Below are positions 53,393 through 61,549 of a stretch of DNA of 64,000 nucleotides, piece by piece; positions within the stretch are counted from its first letter, which is position 1; each line of letters begins with the position of its first letter. Source of the DNA: Brumimicrobium sp964585545. GTDB taxonomy: Bacteria; Bacteroidota; Bacteroidia; Flavobacteriales_D; Crocinitomicaceae. The translations under genes and the position numbers were made by a program. The notes under the pieces were generated by a model. The model did not search any database, had not been told where the DNA came from, and saw only the letters and a program-made list of their open reading frames with translations. The stretch is from positions 1-64,000 of the forward strand of contig CAZPDT010000015.1 of NCBI GenBank assembly GCA_964585545.1, written 5' to 3'.

Positions 53393-54518
53393 TCGGATAT
53401 TTGGTCCCAAAAAGCCCTTAAGTCGTCAAGAAATTGACGATTACAAACAAGGCAAGGGAAATCTACATGAAGTGGAAGTAAAGGCGTCTGGTTCTCAATT
53501 TGACGATGAAGCCTTAGAAGGATGGAGCAATACCGATACTTCTGTCCATGATGGAATGCAATCAAGTGATAGAAAAATAGAAGAATTTACCCATAATGAA
53601 ACGGGAGACAATACAAAAAACAACAGTGGTTTATTCCTCACTTTTGCTCTTTTTACTATTGCAATGATTGTATTGATTATCTTTACCTATCAAGGCAACG
53701 AAACCTTTGAAGAGCAGGTTCAAATAACACAAAAAGAACCTTCTTCGCCTTCTCAAATCGAAGAGGTAGATTTTTATAAAGGCCTTCCTTCAGATAAGCA
53801 AATAACAGCACATAATTTAATTCCATCTGTGAATAAAGACAAGGTTGAAAATAAAAAACAAGATCGTAATCTTGATGCAAAAATAAAAGAAGAAACCACC
53901 AATGATCAAATGATTACTGACAATGAGCAAGAAGTTATTGAACTGCCTGTGAAGTCAAAAAAGGAAGTTCCAAATTCCTCAAAAGACAATTTAATCTACT
54001 ACAATGCCAAAGAGGTTTATCTTCATAATTTAAAAAATGTGGACTATCGCTCTTATAGGAATCGCCCCATAAAGACGGACATTGATTTAAACATTGGAAC
54101 GCCTGCGAATCAATCGTTGCGAAAAGAAAGAGAGGAAATGCCTATTGTTCGAAAAAAAGATATACCCTATATCGACTACCTTACAAATACTGCTGAATTG
54201 TTTAGTCTTGGAAAATATAAATTGGCTTTAAAACGGTATTTAACCATTCTTGAAACCTATCCAGATGACGTAAATGCAAACTTTTATGGAGGATTATGCT
54301 ATTATAATTTGGGGCAGTTTGAAAAAGCAAAAGAACATTTAAAAAATTCTTTTGCAGTAGGTTATGGCAATTTCAGACAAGAAGCTATGTGGTTTGGTGC
54401 AAAAGCCAATTACGAGTTACACAACGATATAAAAACAAGGTATTTGCTTAAAAAAATCATTAAAGAGGATGCCTTCTATGCTGAACAAGCCAAGGAACTA
54501 TTGAAAAAATTAGAATAA
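53370..54518 (+). CDS. Membrane protein with TPR repeats, putative sigma regulator
   Basis: The 382-residue protein has a cytoplasmic N-terminus (1-87, with EIDDYKQGKGNLHEVE resembling the short helical motif of Bacteroidota anti-sigma-like proteins), one helix (88-106), an extracytoplasmic low-complexity stretch rich in K/E/D (115-210), then TPR repeats near the C-terminus (about 270-382, YPDDVNANFYGGLCYYNLGQ). It overlaps the sigma gene by 23 bases, which supports coupled expression and partnership. It has no FecR domain. Regulatory role is inferred from context. Confidence 0.75.
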   Translation: MIFLNLLNRIFGPKKPLSRQEIDDYKQGKGNLHEVEVKASGSQFDDEALEGWSNTDTSVHDGMQSSDRKIEEFTHNETGDNTKNNSGLFLTFALFTIAMIVLIIFTYQGNETFEEQVQITQKEPSSPSQIEEVDFYKGLPSDKQITAHNLIPSVNKDKVENKKQDRNLDAKIKEETTNDQMITDNEQEVIELPVKSKKEVPNSSKDNLIYYNAKEVYLHNLKNVDYRSYRNRPIKTDIDLNIGTPANQSLRKEREEMPIVRKKDIPYIDYLTNTAELFSLGKYKLALKRYLTILETYPDDVNANFYGGLCYYNLGQFEKAKEHLKNSFAVGYGNFRQEAMWFGAKANYELHNDIKTRYLLKKIIKEDAFYAEQAKELLKKLE

Positions 54519-54602
54519 TTTGGACGGTATCAACAGACACTTGACTTCCCGATCAGCCACTGATAAAACCGAGCATTTGGTCTTCTTAGCCCACAGTCAA
54601 TA

Positions 54603-55775
54603 TTAGTAAAACGTTTTTCCTTCCCTCGCCATTCTTTTTAACAATGGACTTGGACGGTAGCGGTCTTCACCATATTCTTCAAACAAAATTTGAATTTGCT
54701 GTAACACCTTATCAATCCCTATTTCTTCTGCCCATCTCAATAAACCTTTAGGATAATTGACGCCTTTGGTCATGGCCAAATCGATATCCTCTTTGGAGGC
54801 AATATTCAAAAACAAAGCGTCAGCGGCCTCATTGATTAACATGACCAAAATACGATTGAGGATTTGTTCTCCTAGTTCTGCAATTTTCTGAGGCGTTTGT
54901 TGGGGAGCGTTTTCACTATAATCATAATATCCTCGCCCTGATTTTCTGCCGAGATAACCAGCCTCAGCATGGCGCTTTTGTGTGAATGATGGTTTGTACC
55001 TTGGATCGTAGTAAAACGCTTTAAAAACAGTTTCAGTCACAGTATAGTTCACATCATTTCCTATGTAATCCATCAAAGTAAAAGGTCCCATCCGAAAACC
55101 TCCTAATGCTGTCATTGCCCAATCAATTGTAGCAAAGTCAGCAATTCCCTCTTCATAAATCCGAAGTGCTTCACCATAAAATGGACGCGCTACCCTATTC
55201 ACAATGAAACCAGGCGTATCTTTTGCTAAAACAGTTACCTTATTCCACGAATCAACAATTGATTTTGCTTTTCCTGTGACAACTTCATCAGTCTGAACTG
55301 CTGGAGTAATCTCCACCAAAGGCATCAACGGAGCAGGATTAAAAAAATGAATGCCTATAATTCGATTTGGAAACTCTAATGCCCCTCCAATAGACGCTAT
55401 AGAAAGTGAAGAAGTATTTGAAGCCAAAATGCATTTTTTATCGACGATTTTCTCTAACTGCTCAAAAACAGAATGCTTTATTTCAATATTTTCAACAATG
55501 GCCTCAATAACAAGTGCTGAACCAGCAAAGTCATTCATATCTGTTGAAAAAAATATTCGCTCTAACAATTCATCTCCAAATGATTGTGTCCATTTTCCTT
55601 TTTCTATCAACCGATCGACGATTTTATTTAGCTTGTCTTTTGCATTTTCAATTGCTTTTTTATTGACATCCACAAGTATCACTTCATGACCAGACTGTGC
55701 TGCAACTTGAGCTATTCCCGTACCCATCGTTCCTGCCCCTAATACACCAACCTTGAATTTATTTGTCTCTTTCAT
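54603..55775 (-). CDS. 3-hydroxyacyl-CoA dehydrogenase
   Basis: This NAD-dependent enzyme of fatty-acid or phenylacetate breakdown oxidises 3-hydroxyacyl-CoA. The 390-residue product has the Rossmann start VGVLGAGTMGTGIAQVAAQ, SNTSSLSIASI, IHFFNPAPLMPLVEI, PGFIVNRVARPFYGEAL, and two C-terminal 3HCDH domains (about 195-290 and 300-385), like PaaH. It shares strand with the PaaG-like gene 136 bases upstream, separated by a tandem repeat. Confidence 0.9.
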   Translation of the reverse strand: MKETNKFKVGVLGAGTMGTGIAQVAAQSGHEVILVDVNKKAIENAKDKLNKIVDRLIEKGKWTQSFGDELLERIFFSTDMNDFAGSALVIEAIVENIEIKHSVFEQLEKIVDKKCILASNTSSLSIASIGGALEFPNRIIGIHFFNPAPLMPLVEITPAVQTDEVVTGKAKSIVDSWNKVTVLAKDTPGFIVNRVARPFYGEALRIYEEGIADFATIDWAMTALGGFRMGPFTLMDYIGNDVNYTVTETVFKAFYYDPRYKPSFTQKRHAEAGYLGRKSGRGYYDYSENAPQQTPQKIAELGEQILNRILVMLINEAADALFLNIASKEDIDLAMTKGVNYPKGLLRWAEEIGIDKVLQQIQILFEEYGEDRYRPSPLLKRMAREGKTFY

Positions 55776-55789
55776 TTTTCTTTAATTTT

Positions 55790-55910
55790 GTAATTCCCCC
55801 AATTCGTAATTGAACCATTCATAATTCGTAATTCCCCAATTCATAATTCGTAATTCCCCAATTCATAATTCGTAATTAAACCATTCGTAATTAAACCATT
55901 CCCAATTGAT
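55790..55910. repeat. AATTCGTAATT-type tandem repeat, locus 2
   Basis: About three near-perfect units of 22 bases built on CCAATTCATAATTCGTAATT fill the spacer between the two acyl-CoA genes, flanked by AAACCATTCGTAATT variants. The same words occur at 39641-39742. Confidence 0.88.
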
Positions 55911-55911
55911 T

Positions 55912-56685
55912 CTACTTTCCTTTAAACTCGGGTTTCCTTTTCTCTAAAAATGCCGTTGTTCCTTCTTTATAATCTTCTGTTCGACCCGCTTCAGCCTGTA
56001 ACTTTCTTTCGAGTTCCAATTGAAGTTGTAGTGTATTATCAAATGAAGTATTTATTAATCTTTTGGTTAATCCCAATCCTTTGGTAGGCATGTTTGCCAT
56101 TTTTGCACCCAATTGATTAACGTACTCATCAAAATCTTCGTCTTCAATGGCCTTATAAATCATATTCATTGCTTCGGCTTCTTCTGCCTTTACTTTATCT
56201 CCAGTCATCATTAATGCTGATGCCTTTTGGACACCGATAATTCGAGGCAAGAAAAAAGTACCCGCCGAGTCTGGAATCAATCCTATAGCAGAAAATGCTT
56301 GAATAAAGGAGGCGGATTTTTTAGCCACTACAATATCACATGCCAGAGCGATGTTCGCCCCTGCTCCAGCAGCTACTCCATTAACAGCAGCTATAATAGG
56401 TTTTTCTATTTCACGTAGTTTCATTATAATCGGATTATAATACTCTGTAACAATACTTTCCAATTCTGGTCCATCTTTAGCTGTAGCCTCTGCTAAATCT
56501 TGTCCTGCACAAAATGCCTTTCCTTCTCCCGTAATAATGATTGCGCGAACAGTATCATCATTCTTACATTCATCCAATGCTTTTTGAAATGCCTTTGCCA
56601 ATTCATAATTAAAACTATTGAACTTATCGGGACGATTCAATTTGATTGTTACTAACCCTTCCTGTTGTGAATATTCTATTACCAT
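55912..56685 (-). CDS. Enoyl-CoA hydratase/isomerase, PaaG-like
   Basis: The 257-residue crotonase-fold protein has GKAFCAGQDL, NGVAAGAGANIALACDIVVA (oxyanion hole) and GLIPDSAGTFFLPRIIG, a pattern found in PaaG (ring-epoxide isomerase of phenylacetate breakdown) and fatty-acid hydratases. The aspartate in IPDS matches PaaG better than typical hydratases. It is upstream of a 3-hydroxyacyl-CoA dehydrogenase of PaaH type. No other paa gene is here, so the pathway call remains tentative. Confidence 0.85.
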   Translation of the reverse strand: MVIEYSQQEGLVTIKLNRPDKFNSFNYELAKAFQKALDECKNDDTVRAIIITGEGKAFCAGQDLAEATAKDGPELESIVTEYYNPIIMKLREIEKPIIAAVNGVAAGAGANIALACDIVVAKKSASFIQAFSAIGLIPDSAGTFFLPRIIGVQKASALMMTGDKVKAEEAEAMNMIYKAIEDEDFDEYVNQLGAKMANMPTKGLGLTKRLINTSFDNTLQLQLELERKLQAEAGRTEDYKEGTTAFLEKRKPEFKGK

Positions 56686-56791
56686 TGTATTTCTTTTTTG
56701 CTAAAAATAGAAAGAAAGCTTTATAATTTAGAATAAACTGTAGTGATTTTTATTAAAATCTATTCATCTTTGAAATTCCAAAGAAACAACA

Positions 56792-57382
56792 ATGAAAAAA
56801 AAATATTTTGCCATCTATAAACCGTATGGAATGCTCAGTCAATTTACAGGCGGTGCGGGTGCTCATTTGCTCGGCGACTTAGCTACATTCCCTAAAGATG
56901 TTTATCCTATTGGTCGTTTGGACAAAACAAGTGAAGGTTTACTTTTACTAAGCAATGACAATCATTTTATCAATCGGGTACTGGAGCCCAAGAAAAAACT
57001 CGAAAAAACTTATTATGTTCAAGTGGACAATACCATTACAGAAGAAGCGTGTCAAGAATTAGAAGCAGGTGAAATCACAATAAAGCACAACGGAAAACAA
57101 CATCAAGTTTTACCCGCACTATGCAAAAGAATAGAGCCACCTCATTTACCAAAGCGCCGTGTTCCTATTCGTTACCGTAAAAATATACCAACCAGCTGGA
57201 TTGAATTGCGCTTAAAAGAAGGGAAAAATCGTCAAGTTAGAAAAATGACTGCTGCTGTGGGTTTTCCAACTTTGCGTTTGGTACGATATGCTATTGGAAA
57301 TTTCGAATTGGGCAAAATGCAGCCTGGCGACGTAGTTGAGATAAAACCCCAACAAGTAGTTCCAGATTGGTTCAATACGTAA
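56792..57382 (+). CDS. 23S rRNA pseudouridine synthase, RluE-like
   Basis: The 196-residue RsuA/RluE-family enzyme has the start YFAIYKPYGMLSQFTGG and the catalytic motif IGRLDKTSEGLLLLSND (aspartate in RLD), then KTYYVQVD and GKNRQVRKMTAAVG. It lacks an N-terminal S4 domain, as does RluE. The rRNA site cannot be confirmed here. Its end overlaps the convergent Gre-family gene by 11 bases. Confidence 0.9.
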   Translation: MKKKYFAIYKPYGMLSQFTGGAGAHLLGDLATFPKDVYPIGRLDKTSEGLLLLSNDNHFINRVLEPKKKLEKTYYVQVDNTITEEACQELEAGEITIKHNGKQHQVLPALCKRIEPPHLPKRRVPIRYRKNIPTSWIELRLKEGKNRQVRKMTAAVGFPTLRLVRYAIGNFELGKMQPGDVVEIKPQQVVPDWFNT

Positions 57383-57872
57383 TTTTAACAACCTTTAATT
57401 TGCGTTCCTCCCCCCCTAAGTTTAAAGTTGTTTCTTCTCCTTCCTTTTTCCCTATTAACGCTTTTGCAATAGGTGCAACAAATGCCACCTTTTTTTTCTT
57501 AATATTGGCTTCATCTACACCTACAATTTTTAAGGTTACCGCTTTTTGAGCTGAATCAATCTTATAAGTTACTGTCGCTCCAAATCTTACTTCTCCATCA
57601 TTTTGGTCTTTTAAATCAAGCACACGTGCCGAATTGATCCTTTCATTCAGCAAATTTAGTTTTCCATCAATCTCAGCAGATTTCCTTCGTTTTTCACGTT
57701 CATCTTTACTTTCAAAAGTCGATAATTCTTTCAGAAGTTCTTCTTTTTCATTTTCTAAAGCTTGAAAACCTTCGGGGGTAACATAATTGGTTGTGCCATC
57801 AGGCAACGCTGCCCGTGGTGGAATCATAGGCGGTTCTTCTTGATCTCCTTCTTTTACAAATCCCCTGCTCAT
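57372..57872 (-). CDS. GreA/GreB-family factor with short coiled coil
   Basis: Gre factors enter the RNA polymerase channel and trigger cleavage of backtracked RNA. The 166-residue protein has a proline-rich leader (MSRGFVKEGDQEEPPMIPPR), NYVTPEGFQALENEKEELL, a coiled coil (about 40-80), and a C-terminal FKBP-like Gre domain (90-166, FGATVTYKI, PIAKALIGKKEGEET). The acidic GDLSENAEY-like tip of GreA/GreB is missing and the coiled coil is about 14 residues shorter than in E. coli GreB. The C-terminal binding part looks intact. Confidence 0.82.
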   Translation of the reverse strand: MSRGFVKEGDQEEPPMIPPRAALPDGTTNYVTPEGFQALENEKEELLKELSTFESKDEREKRRKSAEIDGKLNLLNERINSARVLDLKDQNDGEVRFGATVTYKIDSAQKAVTLKIVGVDEANIKKKKVAFVAPIAKALIGKKEGEETTLNLGGEERKLKVVKITY

Positions 57873-58019
57873 AGCGTGATAGTTTAATGATTTTCTTTAA
57901 TAAATGATTATGATTAAAAGTAGTAAAAAAAATTAAATTGACCTTATTTCACAAGAAAGATATCGATTCATCACAAACTGATGGTAGATAGATTTTTTGT
58001 ACATTTACATCAAAAATGC

Positions 58020-58670
58020 ATGAAAAGCACAACCCGATATTCATTCTTTCTTTTTCTCGTTCTTATACTGGTAGGATGCGTTCCTGATACATCGAAGAAC
58101 AAAAATGTAAAGAACATAAAAAAGATTGAATCCCGCGGAAATCTCAAATATTTTAAAGACCGATATGAACAAGAGATCTATTCCCCTATCGATAAACAAC
58201 ATGGGTTTTACATTACCTTACCAGAATGCTTTGAATTTCGACCCTATTCATCATTTAGCTTGAAAAATCAATTTACCTACATTTGTGATAAACATGCGAC
58301 TTTTATCTCCGTTGATCATATATCGAAAGAGGAAATTTCATATTATAAAGACTATTTTGAGAACAAAAAAACCAAATCGCAAAGCAACCTCAACATTTTA
58401 AGAGATTATATAATGGAAATTCGATTTGTTGGTTTAAATGAAGCTCAAAAATCAGTTTATTCTACAAGTAGAACTTACAACAATAAAACAATGCTTCTGG
58501 GAACTGTTATGGGCAAAGTAAGTACTTACGACGATGAACTTTCTTACCAATTTGGTGTTATAGCTATAGACGATACTTATTATGTTTTACAAGCAATATC
58601 AGAGGTGAACAATTTTAAGTATTTGCGTCGAGATATTATAGAAATCTTTAAAAGTTTTAGAGCCAGCTAA
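58020..58670 (+). CDS. Lipoprotein of unknown function
   Basis: The product is 216 residues from ATG 58020; the open frame reaches back to 57981 but the internal start gives a normal lipoprotein signal (FFLFLVLILVGC). The mature part has no recognised domain. It has a compact beta-rich look (YITLPECFEFRPYSSF). It precedes the Nudix gene by 11 bases, so probably cotranscribed. Confidence 0.7.
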   Translation: MKSTTRYSFFLFLVLILVGCVPDTSKNKNVKNIKKIESRGNLKYFKDRYEQEIYSPIDKQHGFYITLPECFEFRPYSSFSLKNQFTYICDKHATFISVDHISKEEISYYKDYFENKKTKSQSNLNILRDYIMEIRFVGLNEAQKSVYSTSRTYNNKTMLLGTVMGKVSTYDDELSYQFGVIAIDDTYYVLQAISEVNNFKYLRRDIIEIFKSFRAS

Positions 58671-58681
58671 TTGAGAAAATT

Positions 58682-59311
58682 ATGCATTTATCGGTTAATT
58701 TTATAAAAGATAAATTCCAGCACCCACTCCCTGGTGAAGCTGCTCACATTCCATTATCTCCTTCAGGTAGAGGAAAGTCTTCTGAAGCACTTTCTAAGGT
58801 GTCCCATTTTAAAGAAAGTGCAGTTGCTCTTATACTTTATGAAAACCACAAGAAACTTAACAGTATACTCATTCAACGACAGATATACAAAGGGTATCAT
58901 AGCGGACAAGTATGTTTTCCAGGTGGAAAGAGAGAAGATTTTGATGCTAATTTAGAAGAAACCGCAATCCGTGAAAGTATTGAAGAAATCGGTCTGCAAA
59001 AAGAGAAGTTCAATTTATTAGGAGAACTAACACCTGTATATATTCCTGTAAGTAACTTTAGAATTCAGCCGTATGTAATCCATTATAACGATACCCCACT
59101 CTTTTCTCCAGATACTAGAGAGGTTAAAGAAGTCTTTTCATTTCCAATTGAACAGTTGTCTCAAAAAAACATCATTAAAAAGTCAAGAATTCAATTTTCT
59201 AACGGTGAAGTTCTAAACGATGTTCCACACTTCACTCTCAACGGAAAGATTGTCTGGGGCGCTACTGCTTTAATTTTAAATGAGTTTAGGAGTCTGATCA
59301 CTCAGACTTAA
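58682..59311 (+). CDS. Nudix hydrolase, CoA pyrophosphatase-like
   Basis: The 209-residue product has the Nudix box from GGKREDFDANLEETAIRESI with REx2EE-x-G, preceded by SGQVCFPGG, the arrangement of YeaB/CoA-diphosphatase-type proteins. These hydrolyse CoA or related dinucleoside phosphates to phosphopantetheine and 3',5'-ADP. Its stop overlaps the convergent AlbA_2 gene by 14 bases. Confidence 0.88.
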   Translation: MHLSVNFIKDKFQHPLPGEAAHIPLSPSGRGKSSEALSKVSHFKESAVALILYENHKKLNSILIQRQIYKGYHSGQVCFPGGKREDFDANLEETAIRESIEEIGLQKEKFNLLGELTPVYIPVSNFRIQPYVIHYNDTPLFSPDTREVKEVFSFPIEQLSQKNIIKKSRIQFSNGEVLNDVPHFTLNGKIVWGATALILNEFRSLITQT

Positions 59312-59948
59312 CTGTATCTTTTTCTTTACCAATGGTGTAAAATGTTCCTGTGGGTGTAATATGCATATCAATAATACCCCAAGAAATAAAAAGCACCAAC
59401 AACTTATCGATATAGTTCTTATTCAATTTCGTAATGCGATACAACTTACTTAAAGTTATAGCATTGTGCTCTTTAATGGTATTTAGAATCAGCTGTTCAT
59501 CATTTCCAAAAGCTTGTGGCTTTACCGTTTTTCTTTTTTCCATTTTCCACACACCGACAAGAATTTTATTGGCCAATAAAGTGTGATCCTTCCGCCGAAC
59601 ATAGGTCTTCCATTTCTCATTCTCATCTTTTGCTTTAATGGGCTTTTTTTCTGACTTTAAAACTGAAACCACCAATACCATTTTATGTTTTACCTGAACA
59701 ATTTGAGCATCGACTTTAACTTCTGGCTTACAATATATAGATGCTGCCCCCTGAATCACATGAAATTCTTCTTCGGGATTCACTCCAACAATTTTCCCAT
59801 TGTCTTTTACTCCAACCAAAAGTCTACCACCATCAGTATTGGCAAAAGCTGCTAGTGTTCTTGCAATCTTTTTAGAATCATCAACACGAAATTTGAAATC
59901 TTGTTGCTGATGTTCTCCTTCTTTGATGTATGATTTGAGTTTGTCCAC
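59298..59948 (-). CDS. AlbA_2 (Schlafen-like) DNA-binding-domain protein
   Basis: The 216-residue protein has an N-terminal AlbA_2 domain (about 5-125): QQQDFKFRVDD, IARTLAAFANTDGGRLLVGV, VRRKDHTLL. The C-terminal 80 residues form a winged-helix-like segment (LNTIKEHNAITLSKLYRITK). Such proteins often act as transcription regulators or RNA-binding factors; the function here is unknown. Confidence 0.8.
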   Translation of the reverse strand: MDKLKSYIKEGEHQQQDFKFRVDDSKKIARTLAAFANTDGGRLLVGVKDNGKIVGVNPEEEFHVIQGAASIYCKPEVKVDAQIVQVKHKMVLVVSVLKSEKKPIKAKDENEKWKTYVRRKDHTLLANKILVGVWKMEKRKTVKPQAFGNDEQLILNTIKEHNAITLSKLYRITKLNKNYIDKLLVLFISWGIIDMHITPTGTFYTIGKEKDTVKSE

Positions 59949-60407
59949 AAAAAAATACTTTATACAAATATAGCTAGACTCTACCTATAAAATCAAAAGA
60001 ATCGAAGCATTAAATAATCAATATCCAAATTTGAAGTAGATTCATATCTGCTTAAAATAGATTAGTTACTTGATAATCATTTAATTAAAGCTATAAATGG
60101 GTAAGTGCAGTGAATATACTATCTAACTAATAGGCTATACGCCACGCAATCAGTTAATTATGACTTCCCTCCTTCTTAATCAGTTTTGTTTGTTTCTTTT
60201 GATTCACATGTAGAAAGCGCCGTAGGTGCGACATCTTATGAACCCTGACGCAGTGAAGTGCAATTCGGGAAGAGAATCGAAGGCAGAAACCATTTTGGCG
60301 TGTATTTTTGACCAAAAATCATGACAAAATACTTCTTTGAGTCGGCTAGGCGTAAAAGTTAACAACTTTATGTTAAATTTTAAAACCTGTTGGAATGTAG
60401 GTTAACA
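59949..60407. other. Gene-free spacer with a diverged repeat
   Basis: No gene is seen. Bases 60210-60345 are richer in G+C than the neighbourhood, with words such as GCGCCGTAGGTGCGAC, and read like part of an interspersed element rather than coding. Bases 60334-60405 match 26761-26833. Confidence 0.45.
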
Positions 60408-60770
60408 TAACGCAGTTATCCCTATATTGGAAAAAATANNNNNNNNNNNNNNNNNNNNNNNNNNNNNNNNNNNNNNNNNNNNNNNNNNNNNNNNNNNNNN
60501 NNNNNNNNNNNNNNNNNNNNNNNNNNNNNNNNNNNNNNCTCTTGTCTGTTTTAGAAGGTGTGAGAACAAGGCGCACGAAGTTTTAAAAACCAAGGAGTTG
60601 ACTACTGTCAATGACTGTTTTTCTAATAAGTGTAACGCAGTTATCCCTATATTGAAAAAAATACTCTTGTCTGTTTTAGAAGGTGTGAGAACAAGGCGCA
60701 CGAAGTTTTAAAAACCAAAGAGTTGACTACTGTCAATGACTGTTTTTCAAACAAGTGCAACGCAGTTATC
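60408..60770. repeat. 125-base tandem repeat, spanning the assembly gap
   Basis: Units start with TAACGCAGTTATC at 60408 and 60633 and with CAACGCAGTTATC at 60758. Unit 2 is 125 bases (60633-60757); unit 1 minus the 100 N is also 125. The units differ at a few positions. Each unit holds TGTCTGTTTTAGAAGGTG and GAGTTGACTACTGTCAATGA. Confidence 0.92.
60439..60538. other. Assembly gap of 100 N inside the tandem repeat
   Basis: Exactly 100 N. The left flank ends at unit position 31 and the right flank resumes at unit position 32, so the true content is zero or a whole number of units. Reading frames across it are artefacts. Confidence 0.98.
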
Positions 60771-60790
60771 GCACCTTCTAAAACAGACAG
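60771..60790. repeat. Inverted 18-mer at the end of the repeat array
   Basis: CACCTTCTAAAACAGACA (60772-60789) is the exact reverse complement of TGTCTGTTTTAGAAGGTG in unit 2 (60668-60685). It contains the aroE stop codon (60778-60780), so aroE transcripts that read on can form an 18-bp stem with the first repeat unit. Confidence 0.85.
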
Positions 60791-61545
60791 GGTTGGTTCC
60801 AGATTTTCCACGCCTTTAAAGCTTGATACCTAAGCATCGTCAACCCATTTAATGTATCCGCACCATGTTCTCGGGCAATTTTCAAAAATAGAGTCTCTTC
60901 CGGATTGTAAATTAAATCAATCACTAAATGATCTGAACCGACATATTCAATTGGAAAATTAGGCATTTGATCATTATTTGGAAACATTCCGATAGGCGTA
61001 GAATTTATTATCAAAGGAAAAGATTTTACCATGGTCTCATTGGCTTGATCATAACCAAAAACCATTTTTTCTGGATTTGGAGTCCGGGATAAAAATCCCA
61101 CTGTTACTCCCAATTTTTTCAATACATAAGCTACGGCTTCGGAAGCACCACCTGTTCCTAGAATCAATGCGCGTTCATGGACATTTCTAAAAAAAGGTTT
61201 TATTGATTGTTGAAACCCAAAAGCATCTGTATTGTAGCCAACAAGTGAGTTTTCTTTGATTTTAATTGTATTTACTGCGCCAATTTGAGCGGCCTCTGGC
61301 GACAGTTTATCTAAGAATTTTAGCACATCTTGTTTGTATGGAGTGGTCACATTTAACCCTTTATAATTGTATATTTTTGTTGTAAAAAATTGATTAAGTG
61401 ATGTCTCGTCAATCAATTCAATATTTACATAACTTGCTTTGGTGCCTTCTGAGATAAATTTTTGTGTAAAAAATTCCTTTGAAAAGGAATGTGCAAGCGT
61501 TTTTCCAATCAGACCATAACTTTGAATTTCAGCACTGTCACTCAT
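60778..61545 (-). CDS. aroE: Shikimate dehydrogenase
   Basis: AroE reduces 3-dehydroshikimate to shikimate with NADPH. The 255-residue product has YGLIGKTLAHSFSKEFF (shikimate-binding S-x-S region), NVTTPYKQDVLKF (catalytic K), GAVNTIK, NTDAFGF, ALILGTGGASEAVAYVLKKL (NADP site), and the C-terminal NGLTMLRYQA. The last codons and the stop lie within an inverted repeat shared with the tandem array. It sits in an apparent operon after DUF368 and rhodanese genes. Confidence 0.95.
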   Translation of the reverse strand: MSDSAEIQSYGLIGKTLAHSFSKEFFTQKFISEGTKASYVNIELIDETSLNQFFTTKIYNYKGLNVTTPYKQDVLKFLDKLSPEAAQIGAVNTIKIKENSLVGYNTDAFGFQQSIKPFFRNVHERALILGTGGASEAVAYVLKKLGVTVGFLSRTPNPEKMVFGYDQANETMVKSFPLIINSTPIGMFPNNDQMPNFPIEYVGSDHLVIDLIYNPEETLFLKIAREHGADTLNGLTMLRYQALKAWKIWNQPCLF

Positions 61546-61549
61546 ATCA

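Noticed and set aside
60210..60345. GC-richer segment as a coding or RNA gene
   Set aside because: No start, no frame of useful length and no recognisable fold; left as unclassified repeat-like sequence.
60402..60701. Open frames of 67-99 residues across the N-gap
   Set aside because: They are built from tandem repeat units and unknown bases; no homology or start context supports them.
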